Assembly: GCA_030831315.1 (NCBI GenBank)
Contig: JAURLI010000078.1
Location: 1-54,042 of the forward strand
DNA length: 54,042 bases
Direction: 5' to 3'
From: Alphaproteobacteria bacterium
GTDB lineage: Bacteria > Pseudomonadota > Alphaproteobacteria > SMXQ01
The notes beneath the pieces were generated by a model. The model saw only the letters and a program-made list of their open reading frames with translations, was not told the origin of the DNA and did not search any database. Shown here piece after piece: positions 8,774 to 16,872 of the stretch. Both the position numbers and the translations under genes were made by a program. Position 1 is the first letter of the stretch, and the number at the start of each line of letters is the position of its first letter.

Positions 8774-9850
8774 ATGAAACGTTTGCTCGCATTCGCGTTC
8801 ACGGCGCTGGCCGTGACCGGCCTCGCCCAGACGCCGGCCCGCGCGGTCGATTTCACCGGCAAGAACATCGAATGGATCATTCCGTTCGGCCCCGGCGGCG
8901 GTTCGGCTGCTTGGGCACAGTTCCTTGCCCCGCAGCTTGCCCAGGCCCTGCCCGGCAAGCCCAACATCGTGATCAAGTACGTGCCGGGCGGCGGCTCGAC
9001 CAAGGGCGCGAACCTGTTCGCCGCCCGTGCCAAGCCCGACGGGCTCACCATCCTCGGTACCTCCGGCTCCACGCAGTTCCCGTACCTGCTCGGCGACAAG
9101 CGCGTGCAGTACGAATACAAGGACTGGAACGTGGTGATGGGCTCGCCCACCGGCGGCGTGTTCTATGTCTCGCCGAAGCTCGGCCTCAAGGGCCCGCAGG
9201 ACATGAAGATGCTGAAGGGCAAGTCGGTGAAGTACGCTTCACAGTCGCCCACGGCTCTCGATCTCGTGCCGCTGCTTGCGCTCGAAATGATGGGCCTGCC
9301 GACCAAGGCCGTGTTCGGCATGAAGTCGCGCGGCGCCGGGCGTCTCGCGTTTGAACGTGGCGAGGTCAACGTCGACTACCAGACGTCGTCGGCCTACATC
9401 AAGAACGTCACGCCGCTGGTCAAGGAAGGCAAGGCGGTCCCGCTGTGGAGCTGGGGCATCCTCGACGACAAGGGCGAGCTCGCCCGCGACCCGACCTTCC
9501 CCGACATCCCGCATTGGGCCGAGGCCTACGAGATGATGCACGGCAAGAAGCCGCGCGGCCCGGCCATGCAGGCCTACAAGGCCTTCGTCGCGGCCGGGTT
9601 CGGCATGCAGAAGATGCTGTTCCTGCCGAAGGGGACGCCGAAGGATATCGTCGATGCCTATCGCGCTGCCGCCAAGCAGGTGGTCACCGCCCCGGACTTC
9701 GCCAAGAAGGCCAAGAAGGTCCTCGGCGACTACAAGCAGGTCGTCGCCAAGGAAGCCGAGGCCGGCCTCAAGACCGCCATCACCGTCAGCCCCAAGTCCA
9801 AGGAATGGGTGCGCGACTGGTTGACCAAGCGGTACAAGGTGAAGTTCTGA
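8774..9850 (+). CDS. Bug/TctC-family TTT solute-binding protein (receptor 3)
   Basis: Periplasmic receptor of 358 residues. Signal peptide about 1-24 (ending ARA/VD). The Bug core includes IEWIIPFGPGGGSAAWAQFL, then NIVIKYVPGGGSTKGANL, and a later RGEVNVDYQTS segment. Unlike receptors 1 and 2 it has no lysine tail. It is the only receptor directly upstream of the TctA-TctB permease gene (93-nt gap containing a terminator), so it is the most likely cognate receptor. Divergent transcription from tcuAB suggests that the ligand is a tricarboxylate such as tricarballylate or an aconitate, but this is inference from position. Confidence 0.9.
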   Translation: MKRLLAFAFTALAVTGLAQTPARAVDFTGKNIEWIIPFGPGGGSAAWAQFLAPQLAQALPGKPNIVIKYVPGGGSTKGANLFAARAKPDGLTILGTSGSTQFPYLLGDKRVQYEYKDWNVVMGSPTGGVFYVSPKLGLKGPQDMKMLKGKSVKYASQSPTALDLVPLLALEMMGLPTKAVFGMKSRGAGRLAFERGEVNVDYQTSSAYIKNVTPLVKEGKAVPLWSWGILDDKGELARDPTFPDIPHWAEAYEMMHGKKPRGPAMQAYKAFVAAGFGMQKMLFLPKGTPKDIVDAYRAAAKQVVTAPDFAKKAKKVLGDYKQVVAKEAEAGLKTAITVSPKSKEWVRDWLTKRYKVKF

Positions 9851-9862
9851 TCGCGTAATCAG

Positions 9863-9906
9863 GCGGGCGGCTTTCCTCGGGTTTCGGGGAGGGCCGCCCG
9901 CTTTTT
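9863..9906 (+). terminator. Intrinsic terminator/attenuator between receptor 3 and permease
   Basis: GCGGGCGGC (9863-9871) pairs with GCCGCCCGC (9893-9901), followed by TTTTT. Placed between receptor and permease genes, partial read-through would give more receptor than permease, a common arrangement in binding-protein transporters. Confidence 0.8.
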
Positions 9907-9942
9907 CTGTTTTGGGGTGCGCCCGCACCCGCGGGGGAAGAC

Positions 9943-11925
9943 ATGATCGAAGCGGCAACCACCGCGCTCGCGGCCATCGCGACGCCTGAACATTTCATGT
10001 TCCTGTGTGCCGGGGTGATCCTCGGCCTCGCGGTGGGTATCTTCCCCGGTCTCGGCGGCATCGCCGGCATGTCGATCCTGCTGCCGTTTCTTTACGGCAT
10101 GGATCCGATCTCGGCCCTTGGCATGTTGATCGGCCTCGTCGCCGTGATTCCCACCTCCGATACTTTCACATCCGTTCTCATGGGCATCCCGGGATCCTCG
10201 GCCTCGCAGGCAACCGTGCTCGACGGTTTCCCGATGGCCAAGAAGGGCGAAGGCGCGCGGGCGCTTTCGGCTGCCTTCGCGGCATCGCTCTACGGCGGGC
10301 TGATCGGCGCGCTTGTGCTGACGCTGTTCGTGCTGGTGGCACGCCCGGTGATCCTCGCCTTTGCCACGCCGGAACTGTTCATGCTGGCCCTTCTCGGCCT
10401 CAGCATGGTGGGCGTTCTCGCCGGCAAAAGTCTTGCCAAGGGCATCGTTGCCTGCGGTCTCGGCCTGCTGCTCGGCAGCGTCGGCGGCGCGCCCGCGACG
10501 GGCGAGTTCCGCATGAATTTCGGCATCGACTACCTGATCGACGGGGTGCCGCTGGTCGTCGTCGGCCTCGCCATTTTCGCGGTGCCGGAAATCGTCGACC
10601 TGTTGCGCAACCAGGGCGCGATCTCGGACACGCCCCGTCTCGGCAAGGGCTGGCGTCAGGGGGTAAAAGACGTCTGGCAGAACAAGTGGCTGGCGACGCG
10701 TTGCGCAGGCATAGGCTGCCTCGTCGGCGCGCTGCCCGGTCTCGGCGGTTCCGTGGTCGACTGGATTGCCTACGGCCATGTGCTGCAGACGACAAAGGAC
10801 CGTGAAAACTTCGGCAAGGGCGATGTGCGCGGCGTGATTGCGCCCGAATCGGCCAACAATGCCAAGGAGGGCGGCGGTCTCATCCCGACCGTGCTGTTCG
10901 GCATCCCGGGCTCGGGATCGATGGCGGTATTCCTCGGCGGGCTCCTGCTGATCGGCATCGACACCGGCGTCAACATGGTGGGCGAGGATCTCGACAAGAC
11001 CTACGTCATCATCTGGTCGCTGGCCATCGCCAATGTTGTCGGCGCCGCGGCCTGCATCATTCTCGCCCGTCCGATCGCGGCCCTGACCACGATCCGCTAT
11101 GTCTATCTCGCGCCCTTCATGATCATGGTCATCACCTTCGCCGCCTTCCAGGCGACGCGCGATTGGGGCGACATCGCGGCGCTGTTCCTGATCGGCCTTT
11201 TTGCCATCTACATGAAGCGGTTCGGCTGGCCGCGCCCGCCGCTTCTGATCGGTTTCGTTCTGGCCGACCCGGCGGAGACGAACCTGTACCAGGCGGTGCA
11301 GTTCTATGACGGCTTCGGCTGGATGCTGCGCCCGGGCGTCCTCATCATCCTGGTCGCCACCGTCCTGTCGGTGTGGTTCGGCGCGCGCTATGCGCAGAAG
11401 GCGCACGGCACCGGAGATATCACCACCGGCAGCGGCCAGTCGGAGAACCTGCGTCCGCAGATCGTCTTCGCCTTCATCCTGCTGCTCGTTTTCGTCTTCG
11501 GCCTTTACGACGCGATGGACAAGAACTTCCTCGGCAAGGTGTTCCCGATGACGACGGCGATCGTCATGCTGGCCTTCGTCGGCTATGCGCTGGTGACGCT
11601 CCTGCGCGGCAAGAAGGACAGCGCCGTCGCCTACGACACCGAGGCCGATCAGGCCGAGGGCCCCGACCGTGCCGCCTCGGCCGAGCACTTCGTTTTGTGG
11701 TTCGCGGGGCTGGTGGCGGTGACCTATCTGGTCGGGTTCTTCCTGGCGATGGCGGCCTTCTTCCTCGCCTTCCTTCATTTCAAGGCCGAGGCGAAGCCCT
11801 TGCGGAACATCATACTGACGGCGTCGGCGCTGGCTTTTCTGGCGGGGCTTGGGCATATCCTCACCCTCAATTTCCCGGGTGGGCTTTTGCAGAACGCCTT
11901 TGATCTTCCCTATCCCTTCAACTGA
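9943..11925 (+). CDS. Fused TctA-TctB tripartite tricarboxylate transporter permease
   Basis: Inner-membrane permease of the TTT family, 660 residues. Residues about 1-500 are TctA: many membrane spans with the paired Gly-rich loops GIFPGLGGIAGMSILLPF near residue 28 and GALPGLGGSVVDWIAYGH near residue 265. Residues about 505-660 are a TctB-like small subunit with four spans (start LRPQIVFAFILLLVF). In the classical system TctA and TctB are separate genes; here they are one frame with no stop between. It sits after receptor 3 and 54 nt before the PrpF-family gene on the same strand. With two more receptors nearby it may take several ligands. Confidence 0.93.
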   Translation: MIEAATTALAAIATPEHFMFLCAGVILGLAVGIFPGLGGIAGMSILLPFLYGMDPISALGMLIGLVAVIPTSDTFTSVLMGIPGSSASQATVLDGFPMAKKGEGARALSAAFAASLYGGLIGALVLTLFVLVARPVILAFATPELFMLALLGLSMVGVLAGKSLAKGIVACGLGLLLGSVGGAPATGEFRMNFGIDYLIDGVPLVVVGLAIFAVPEIVDLLRNQGAISDTPRLGKGWRQGVKDVWQNKWLATRCAGIGCLVGALPGLGGSVVDWIAYGHVLQTTKDRENFGKGDVRGVIAPESANNAKEGGGLIPTVLFGIPGSGSMAVFLGGLLLIGIDTGVNMVGEDLDKTYVIIWSLAIANVVGAAACIILARPIAALTTIRYVYLAPFMIMVITFAAFQATRDWGDIAALFLIGLFAIYMKRFGWPRPPLLIGFVLADPAETNLYQAVQFYDGFGWMLRPGVLIILVATVLSVWFGARYAQKAHGTGDITTGSGQSENLRPQIVFAFILLLVFVFGLYDAMDKNFLGKVFPMTTAIVMLAFVGYALVTLLRGKKDSAVAYDTEADQAEGPDRAASAEHFVLWFAGLVAVTYLVGFFLAMAAFFLAFLHFKAEAKPLRNIILTASALAFLAGLGHILTLNFPGGLLQNAFDLPYPFN

Positions 11926-11979
11926 GGCACGGGGCCTGCTAGAAAACGGCCCCACCGGTAAGCTTTCGAGGAGATAACC

Positions 11980-13074
11980 ATGCAGCGCAGAATTCGGGCG
12001 ACCATGATGCGTGGCGGCACGTCGCGGGCCCTTTATTTCGAAGCCAAGGACATGCCGGCAGACCCGGCCGTGCGCGATGCCATTCTTCTCGCGGCGATGG
12101 GTTCGCCCGATCCGCGCCAGATCGACGGTGTCGGCGGCGCGACGTTTCTCACCAGCAAGAACGCGATCATCAGCCCGTCGAAGGAAAAGGGCGTCGATGT
12201 CGATTACTTCTTCTGCCAGGTGACGCCTGACCGCGACACCGTGGACACGGCGCCGACCTGCGGCAACATCCTCGCCGGTGTCGGCCCTTTCGCGGTCGAG
12301 CGCGGCATCGTTCCGGCGCAGGACGGCGAAACCCGCGTACGCATTCGCGCAGTCAACACGGGCGACCTGATCGAGTCGGTCTTCAGGACCCCGGGCGGGC
12401 AGGTCGAATATGAAGGCGACGCCGCGATCGACGGCGTGCCCGGGACGGCGGCGCCGATCCTTCTCAATTTCATGGACTGCCTTGGCTCAAAGACAGGCAA
12501 GCTGTTCCCGACCGGCAACGTGGTCGACGTCATCGACGGCATCGAGGTGACGCTGGCCGATGCCGCCATGCCGGTGATGATGATGCGCGCCGAGGCGATG
12601 GGAAAGACCGGCTACGAAACCGTGAAAGAGCTGGACGCGGACAAGGAGCTGTTCGCCCGGCTCGAGCCGATCCGCAAGAAGGCGGGCCTGATGATGGGCT
12701 TCGGCGATGTCACCGACAAGGTGATCCCGAAGCCGGTCCTGCTGGCCCAGCCGCGCGCGGGCGGCACCATCTCGTCGCGCTATTTCACGCCCCATTCCAC
12801 TCATGAAGCCCATGCCGTCACCGGCGCCGTCTGCGTCGCCTGCGCGACGCTGAGCCCGGGCACGGTCGGTCACCAGATGGTCAAGCCGGCGCCCGAGGCC
12901 CTCAAGATGTTCACTATCGAGCATCCCGCGGGGACCATCGACGTTGCCGTGACCATGGACCTTTCGGGGGCTGCGCCCGCCATCAAGGCGGCGGGAATCC
13001 TGCGCACGGCGCGGCTGCTGTTCGACGGCACCGTCTTCGTGGCCGAGGGCAAGATGCCCAAGGACGCTGCCTGA
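11980..13074 (+). CDS. PrpF-family isomerase (aconitate isomerase / oxalomesaconate tautomerase-like)
   Basis: Protein of 364 residues with the PrpF signature start RATMMRGGTSRALYFEAKD, the QIDGVGGATFLTSKNAII segment with a likely catalytic Lys, and DTAPTCGNILAGVGPFA with a likely catalytic Cys. Members interconvert double-bond isomers of unsaturated tricarboxylates: PrpF with 2-methylaconitate, GalD with 4-oxalomesaconate, and aconitate isomerases with trans/cis-aconitate. A strong GAGGAG Shine-Dalgarno precedes the ATG. Downstream of a TTT permease and near tcuAB, the most economical role is isomerising imported or formed aconitate. No prpC, acnD or gal genes are present to support the alternatives. 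Confidence 0.87.
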   Translation: MQRRIRATMMRGGTSRALYFEAKDMPADPAVRDAILLAAMGSPDPRQIDGVGGATFLTSKNAIISPSKEKGVDVDYFFCQVTPDRDTVDTAPTCGNILAGVGPFAVERGIVPAQDGETRVRIRAVNTGDLIESVFRTPGGQVEYEGDAAIDGVPGTAAPILLNFMDCLGSKTGKLFPTGNVVDVIDGIEVTLADAAMPVMMMRAEAMGKTGYETVKELDADKELFARLEPIRKKAGLMMGFGDVTDKVIPKPVLLAQPRAGGTISSRYFTPHSTHEAHAVTGAVCVACATLSPGTVGHQMVKPAPEALKMFTIEHPAGTIDVAVTMDLSGAAPAIKAAGILRTARLLFDGTVFVAEGKMPKDAA

Positions 13075-13112
13075 CATATTGCGCCACAGCCGCACTAGCC
13101 CCATGTAGAAGG

Positions 13113-13127
13113 GGCGAATGATTCGCC
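13113..13127. other. Inverted repeat after the PrpF-family gene
   Basis: GGCGAA-tga-TTCGCC is a perfect 6-bp stem with a 3-nt loop, preceded by a GCCCC/GGGGC pair. It lies between the PrpF-family gene and the cytochrome gene. There is no T-run, so a terminator is only possible. Confidence 0.35.
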
Positions 13128-13201
13128 ATCCGGCCCCCGGTGCCTTACCCTAGGTGCCGAGTTATCCATTGGCCGGGTTTCCCCGGAACGGAGGGCATGT
13201 C

Positions 13202-13714
13202 ATGGCCGCTCGACCGTTGTTCCGCCGCAGAGGCATCCTTTTCCCGGCCCTGTTTGTGCTGGCGCTCAGCCTTGCCGCGCCCGTCCACGCGCAGGACGCG
13301 ATGGGCAATCCCGATCCGGAAGAACTGGTCCTCAAGCGAAAGGGCCAGCCCGACATCGTCATTCCCAACATGAATGCGGCGCGCGGGCGCGTCTATTTTG
13401 CGACCCGTGCCTGCGTCGTCTGCCACAAGGTCAACGGGATCGGCGGTTCGGTTGCGCCATCGATAGAGCCCGCCGCGAATGGTGGTGCCATTGATGTTTT
13501 CGATTTTGTGACCCGGATGTGGCGCGGCGCGCGATCCATGGTGGCGCTCCAGGAAAACCTGTTTTCGGAAATTATTGATCTTGCCCCGGACGAAATGGCC
13601 GACATCATCGCGTTCATCAACGATCCGGCCGAACGGGCGAAGTTCTCGGAAAACGACATTCCGAAATACGTGCGCGACTACATGTCGTCGCAGATGCCGC
13701 CCGAAGGCCGTTAG
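13202..13714 (+). CDS. Secreted c-type cytochrome, single heme
   Basis: Protein of 170 residues. Basic N-terminus with FRRR then a hydrophobic stretch, and a signal peptide cleaved near VHA/QD (residue 30). One heme-binding CxxCH, C71-V-V-C74-H75, is followed by a helical segment DEMADIIAFINDP typical of small cytochromes c. The distal ligand is probably a Met, either in RSMVAL or in SSQMPPE near the end. I chose the ATG at 13202 because GGAGGG lies 6 nt before it; an in-frame ATG at 13154 would add 16 residues ahead of the signal. It is convergent with the RimK-like gene, the two stop codons overlapping. Redox partner unknown; a periplasmic electron carrier. Confidence 0.85.
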   Translation: MAARPLFRRRGILFPALFVLALSLAAPVHAQDAMGNPDPEELVLKRKGQPDIVIPNMNAARGRVYFATRACVVCHKVNGIGGSVAPSIEPAANGGAIDVFDFVTRMWRGARSMVALQENLFSEIIDLAPDEMADIIAFINDPAERAKFSENDIPKYVRDYMSSQMPPEGR

Positions 13715-14655
13715 GCGGCGGCGAAATTTTCCCGCGCAAAAGCGATGCGATCTTCGACGGTCTTGAGCCCGTCGCGGGAGGCCTTCACCTTTTCCAGGCG
13801 AAGGCCGAGCCCGGCACGGTTGGCTATCTGGATGTTGAGACCCGGCCGCGCATTCAGTTCCAGAATCAGCGGGCCGAGATCGCGGTCGAGCACGATGTCG
13901 ATGCCCTGGTAGCCGAGCCCGGTCAGTTCCCATGCCCGCGCCGCATGGTCCAGCAATGTGGGCCAGTGGGGAATTTCCACCCCCGTCACCGGATTCAGGG
14001 TATCGGGATGCGTGTCGACGACGCCGTTACCCCAAACCGCGGTCAGGGTGCGGCCCGTGGCAAGATCGACGCCCGCGCCGATGGCGCCCTGATGCAGGTT
14101 TGCCTTGCCGCCGGACTGGCGGGTGGGCAGGCGCACCATCGCCATCACCGGCACGCCGAGGAAGCTGATGATGCGGATATCCGGCACGCCCTGGTAAGCG
14201 ATGCGCGCGAAGATGGGATCGAAATTGACGCGGTATTCGATCAGTACCTTGTCGGGCTGTCCACCGAGCGAATAGATGCCCGACAGGATATTGCCGGTGT
14301 GATAGGCGAGTTCCGCTTCGCTCATGAAGCTGCCGTTCGGCTTCCGATAGAGGCCGCGGGGGCCTTTCTCCAGAACAAGGATGCCCTTGCCGCCGGAACC
14401 CTGCGCAGGCTTGACGACGAAGGCGTCGTGTCCGGCGATGATCCGGGGAAGGTTGCGAACCTCGCGCTGGACCTCGATCACGCCATAAAGGTCGGGCACC
14501 GCGATTCCCGCGGCCAGGGCCAGCTTTTTGGTTTGCAACTTGTCGTCGACCAACGGATACAGGCGCCGCTGGTTGTAAAGCAGCGTGTATTCGGCATTGC
14601 GCCGGTTGAGGCCAAGAACCCCCGCTTCCCGCAGGCGCCGCGCCAGTCCGATCAT
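13711..14655 (-). CDS. RimK-related alpha-L-glutamate ligase-like protein
   Basis: ATP-grasp protein of 314 residues, last gene of a three-gene overlap chain. Visible motifs are FVVKPAQGSGGKGILVL (ATP-binding loop, near residue 100), DIRIISF, and LILELNARPGLNIQ with the Mg2+-binding Glu and Asn. It belongs to the alpha-L-glutamate ligase-like group that travels with an inactive transglutaminase and a retropepsin-like protein. The substrate is not established to my knowledge; RimK itself adds glutamates to ribosomal protein S6, but the partners here are membrane proteins. The ATG overlaps the stop of the upstream gene (ATGA), so translation is coupled. Its stop shares bases with that of the convergent cytochrome. 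Confidence 0.88.
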   Translation of the reverse strand: MIGLARRLREAGVLGLNRRNAEYTLLYNQRRLYPLVDDKLQTKKLALAAGIAVPDLYGVIEVQREVRNLPRIIAGHDAFVVKPAQGSGGKGILVLEKGPRGLYRKPNGSFMSEAELAYHTGNILSGIYSLGGQPDKVLIEYRVNFDPIFARIAYQGVPDIRIISFLGVPVMAMVRLPTRQSGGKANLHQGAIGAGVDLATGRTLTAVWGNGVVDTHPDTLNPVTGVEIPHWPTLLDHAARAWELTGLGYQGIDIVLDRDLGPLILELNARPGLNIQIANRAGLGLRLEKVKASRDGLKTVEDRIAFARENFAAA

Positions 14656-16184
14656 TGCGGATCCTTGCCGGCCAGCACCCGGAAGCGGCCGAGCTCGGTC
14701 AGCCGGTAGCCCGAGTAGCGGCCGAGCAGCAGGATACCTGCCAGCAGCACCAGAAGAAGTTCCGGGAAGACGAAGGCCAGGTGTCCGACGATCTGCGCGT
14801 TCATCAGCAGGTAGCAGAAGATGGCGACGACCAGGCTTCCCGCGGCTTGCGTGATCGCCTCCATCGCGCCGCGTTCGTCCCAGACAACGGTCATGCGTTC
14901 GATGGTCATGGTCAGGATGACGATGGGGAAAAGTGCCACCGAAAGCCCGCCCATGAAGCCCAGCTTGAAGGAAATGACGGACAGCAGGGCCATGACGCCG
15001 ATGACGACGATGACGATGGCAGCCAGCCGCGGCACCAGCAGAAGTTTCAGGTGCTCGAGGTAAAAACGCACCGAAATGCCGAGAAACACGACGATGGAGA
15101 ACAGCGTAATTCCCCAGATCAGATGTGTTTCGCGAAAGGCCATGGCGATCAGTACCGGCATGAAGGTGCCGAAGGTCCTGAGCCCTACGACGTTGCGCAG
15201 CAGCACCAGAAGGAAGATGCCCACCGGCACCACGAGCAGGATGCGGTACACCTGCTGGGTCTGGAAGGGCAGCCCGAACAAGGAGAAATCGGTCAGGTTG
15301 ACGCCGATTGTACGGCTGCGTTCAAGCGCCGCGCGCAGGGCGAACTGGTGCGCCATTGAGACGGAGTAGGTGATGTGCGGCCGGTCCGCGCCGGTGATGG
15401 TGACGGAGTTCTGTTCGCCGCGCCACCACGGGAAATGCCGGGGCGGCACGCCCGCAGCCCCGTCCGTTGCCTGGAACGGCAGCCAGCGGTCCTCGACGTA
15501 AACCTCGATCCAATGGGCGACGCCGATCTGCCGGCGGTCTTCGGCAAGGGCGAAGCCGTTGACGCGGCGTGCCGGGATACCGCCCTGACGCAGGACCTTG
15601 ATTGCGGTATCGACGATGCGCCGGGTGGAGCGTGAATTGCCGAGCAGCAGCGAAGCCTCGTCTCCCGGCTGTGCATTGCGCAGATTGGTGATCAGCAATC
15701 CCATCAGGGTCGAGATACCCGCCGCGCGCGGGCGCAGCTTGACCAGCAGCGCGCGGGCAGCCGCCAGTTCCGCCTCGTTCATCGGCACGCGGTTGAGCGA
15801 CGGCGTCGGGCTGGGCGCAGGTGTCTCGGTTGCGGGGGCCAGTTCCAGGGTGGCGCGGTAGAAAAGCGTCTGCGGCCCCGTGGCCTCGGCGATGGAGAAT
15901 ACGGCGGCGCGGTTGTCGCCCGCGTCGCGGGTGGCTATGCCGTAGGGGCCCGAGACGAATGCCTCGTTAAATACGGGTCGGGTCGTGGTCGAGCGCGGCA
16001 AAAGGAATTCGCCCAGCACGGGTCCGCCGTGCGCATTGAAATCGATCCGTGCTTCGATCCGCCATGCGGTCGCGAGACGGTCGGGGGTCACCGGGAATTT
16101 CAGAATCAAAACCTTGTAGCCGAAAATAGCGAAGGCGATTGCGGCGAGAACACCGGCAAGCCAGTAAAGGTGTCGGTTATTCAT
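14652..16184 (-). CDS. Inactive transglutaminase-fold membrane protein with seven-helix C-terminus
   Basis: Protein of 510 residues. One N-terminal span (YWLAGVLAAIAFAIFGY) is followed by a periplasmic region with a transglutaminase-like domain at about 160-270, including GIPARRVNGFALAEDRRQ and VAHWIEVYVEDRW. The position where active transglutaminases carry the catalytic Cys has none (VLRQGG), which fits the family name. About seven hydrophobic spans follow from residue 285 to the end (for example ILLVVPVGIFLLVLLRNVVG). The ATG at 16184 starts 4 nt after the upstream stop; the longer frame to 16229 would overlap that gene. It likely forms a signalling or modification unit with its two neighbours. 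Confidence 0.87.
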   Translation of the reverse strand: MNNRHLYWLAGVLAAIAFAIFGYKVLILKFPVTPDRLATAWRIEARIDFNAHGGPVLGEFLLPRSTTTRPVFNEAFVSGPYGIATRDAGDNRAAVFSIAEATGPQTLFYRATLELAPATETPAPSPTPSLNRVPMNEAELAAARALLVKLRPRAAGISTLMGLLITNLRNAQPGDEASLLLGNSRSTRRIVDTAIKVLRQGGIPARRVNGFALAEDRRQIGVAHWIEVYVEDRWLPFQATDGAAGVPPRHFPWWRGEQNSVTITGADRPHITYSVSMAHQFALRAALERSRTIGVNLTDFSLFGLPFQTQQVYRILLVVPVGIFLLVLLRNVVGLRTFGTFMPVLIAMAFRETHLIWGITLFSIVVFLGISVRFYLEHLKLLLVPRLAAIVIVVIGVMALLSVISFKLGFMGGLSVALFPIVILTMTIERMTVVWDERGAMEAITQAAGSLVVAIFCYLLMNAQIVGHLAFVFPELLLVLLAGILLLGRYSGYRLTELGRFRVLAGKDPQ

Positions 16185-16188
16185 CGGC

Positions 16189-16824
16189 CTATTCGTCCTC
16201 TTTCGGTGCAAGGATGCCCGGGACCGCATCCATTTCGCGAAGGTTGTCGTCGGTCACGTTGCAGTTCGGCTCGCGGGTGAACTGCCGCCCGGGATCGACG
16301 ATGATCGCCTGACGCATGAAGCGCCGCCCCACGAGAAGCTGGAAATTGAACCCTGTCCGGTTGCTGAGGTTGACCTCGGTCACACGGAAGGTGTTGGCGA
16401 TGCATATGCCCATAAGGATGACCGGTCGCGAGAGAGGGGGGCCGGCCAGGCTCTTGATCTTGGTGTTGCGCACGACGGGGCGCTCGAACATCACCGTGCG
16501 GTTGTCGCGGTTGGTGACATGAAAACGCACCCACTGACGCCCGCCGCGCGTGAAGGTGATGATATCTTGGGCATGGAGCGAAGAGGTGCGCGCCCCGGTA
16601 TCGATCTTGGCGCGTATTTCCAGATCGTGGGGGTAGATGCGCACGGTTTCGGTGAAGCCGACGACGGTGCGTGTGCCTTGCGATGCGCGGCTCGGCGTCG
16701 GCTTGCGCTCCTGCGCCAGGGCAATGGTCGCCGGTATGACGAGAGCCAGTGCCAGAAGCGCGGCGCCAATCCAGCGACCGGCCCGGGCGATGCATCGATC
16801 AGGTTGAGCCAAGGGCAACTCCAT
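16189..16824 (-). CDS. Retropepsin-like protein (annotated elsewhere as ATP-dependent zinc protease)
   Basis: Protein of 211 residues with a signal peptide or anchor (AALLALALVIPATIALAQ, about 20-38). The exported domain has IRAKIDTGARTSSLHA, where DTGA is the aspartic-protease (retropepsin) active-site pattern, followed by VRFHVTNRDNR and RFMRQAIIVDPGRQF. The common name ATP-dependent zinc protease is not supported by motifs I can see: no HExxH and no Walker box. It is the first gene of the trio with the inactive transglutaminase and RimK-like genes; related trios have been linked to osmotic or envelope responses in other bacteria. No strong Shine-Dalgarno is seen at 16824, so the start is uncertain. 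Confidence 0.83.
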   Translation of the reverse strand: MELPLAQPDRCIARAGRWIGAALLALALVIPATIALAQERKPTPSRASQGTRTVVGFTETVRIYPHDLEIRAKIDTGARTSSLHAQDIITFTRGGRQWVRFHVTNRDNRTVMFERPVVRNTKIKSLAGPPLSRPVILMGICIANTFRVTEVNLSNRTGFNFQLLVGRRFMRQAIIVDPGRQFTREPNCNVTDDNLREMDAVPGILAPKEDE

Positions 16825-16872
16825 GGCGGAAGTCTAGCAGACTCCCCTTCCGGCCAGAAACCGACAGATTAG

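Noticed and set aside
9859-11955. A 698-codon open frame on the minus strand
   Set aside because: Shadow of the TctAB gene; its sequence is charged low-complexity with no family motif.
16189-16824. Metal-dependent protease
   Set aside because: No HExxH or other zinc motif; the DTGA pattern points to a retropepsin-like fold.
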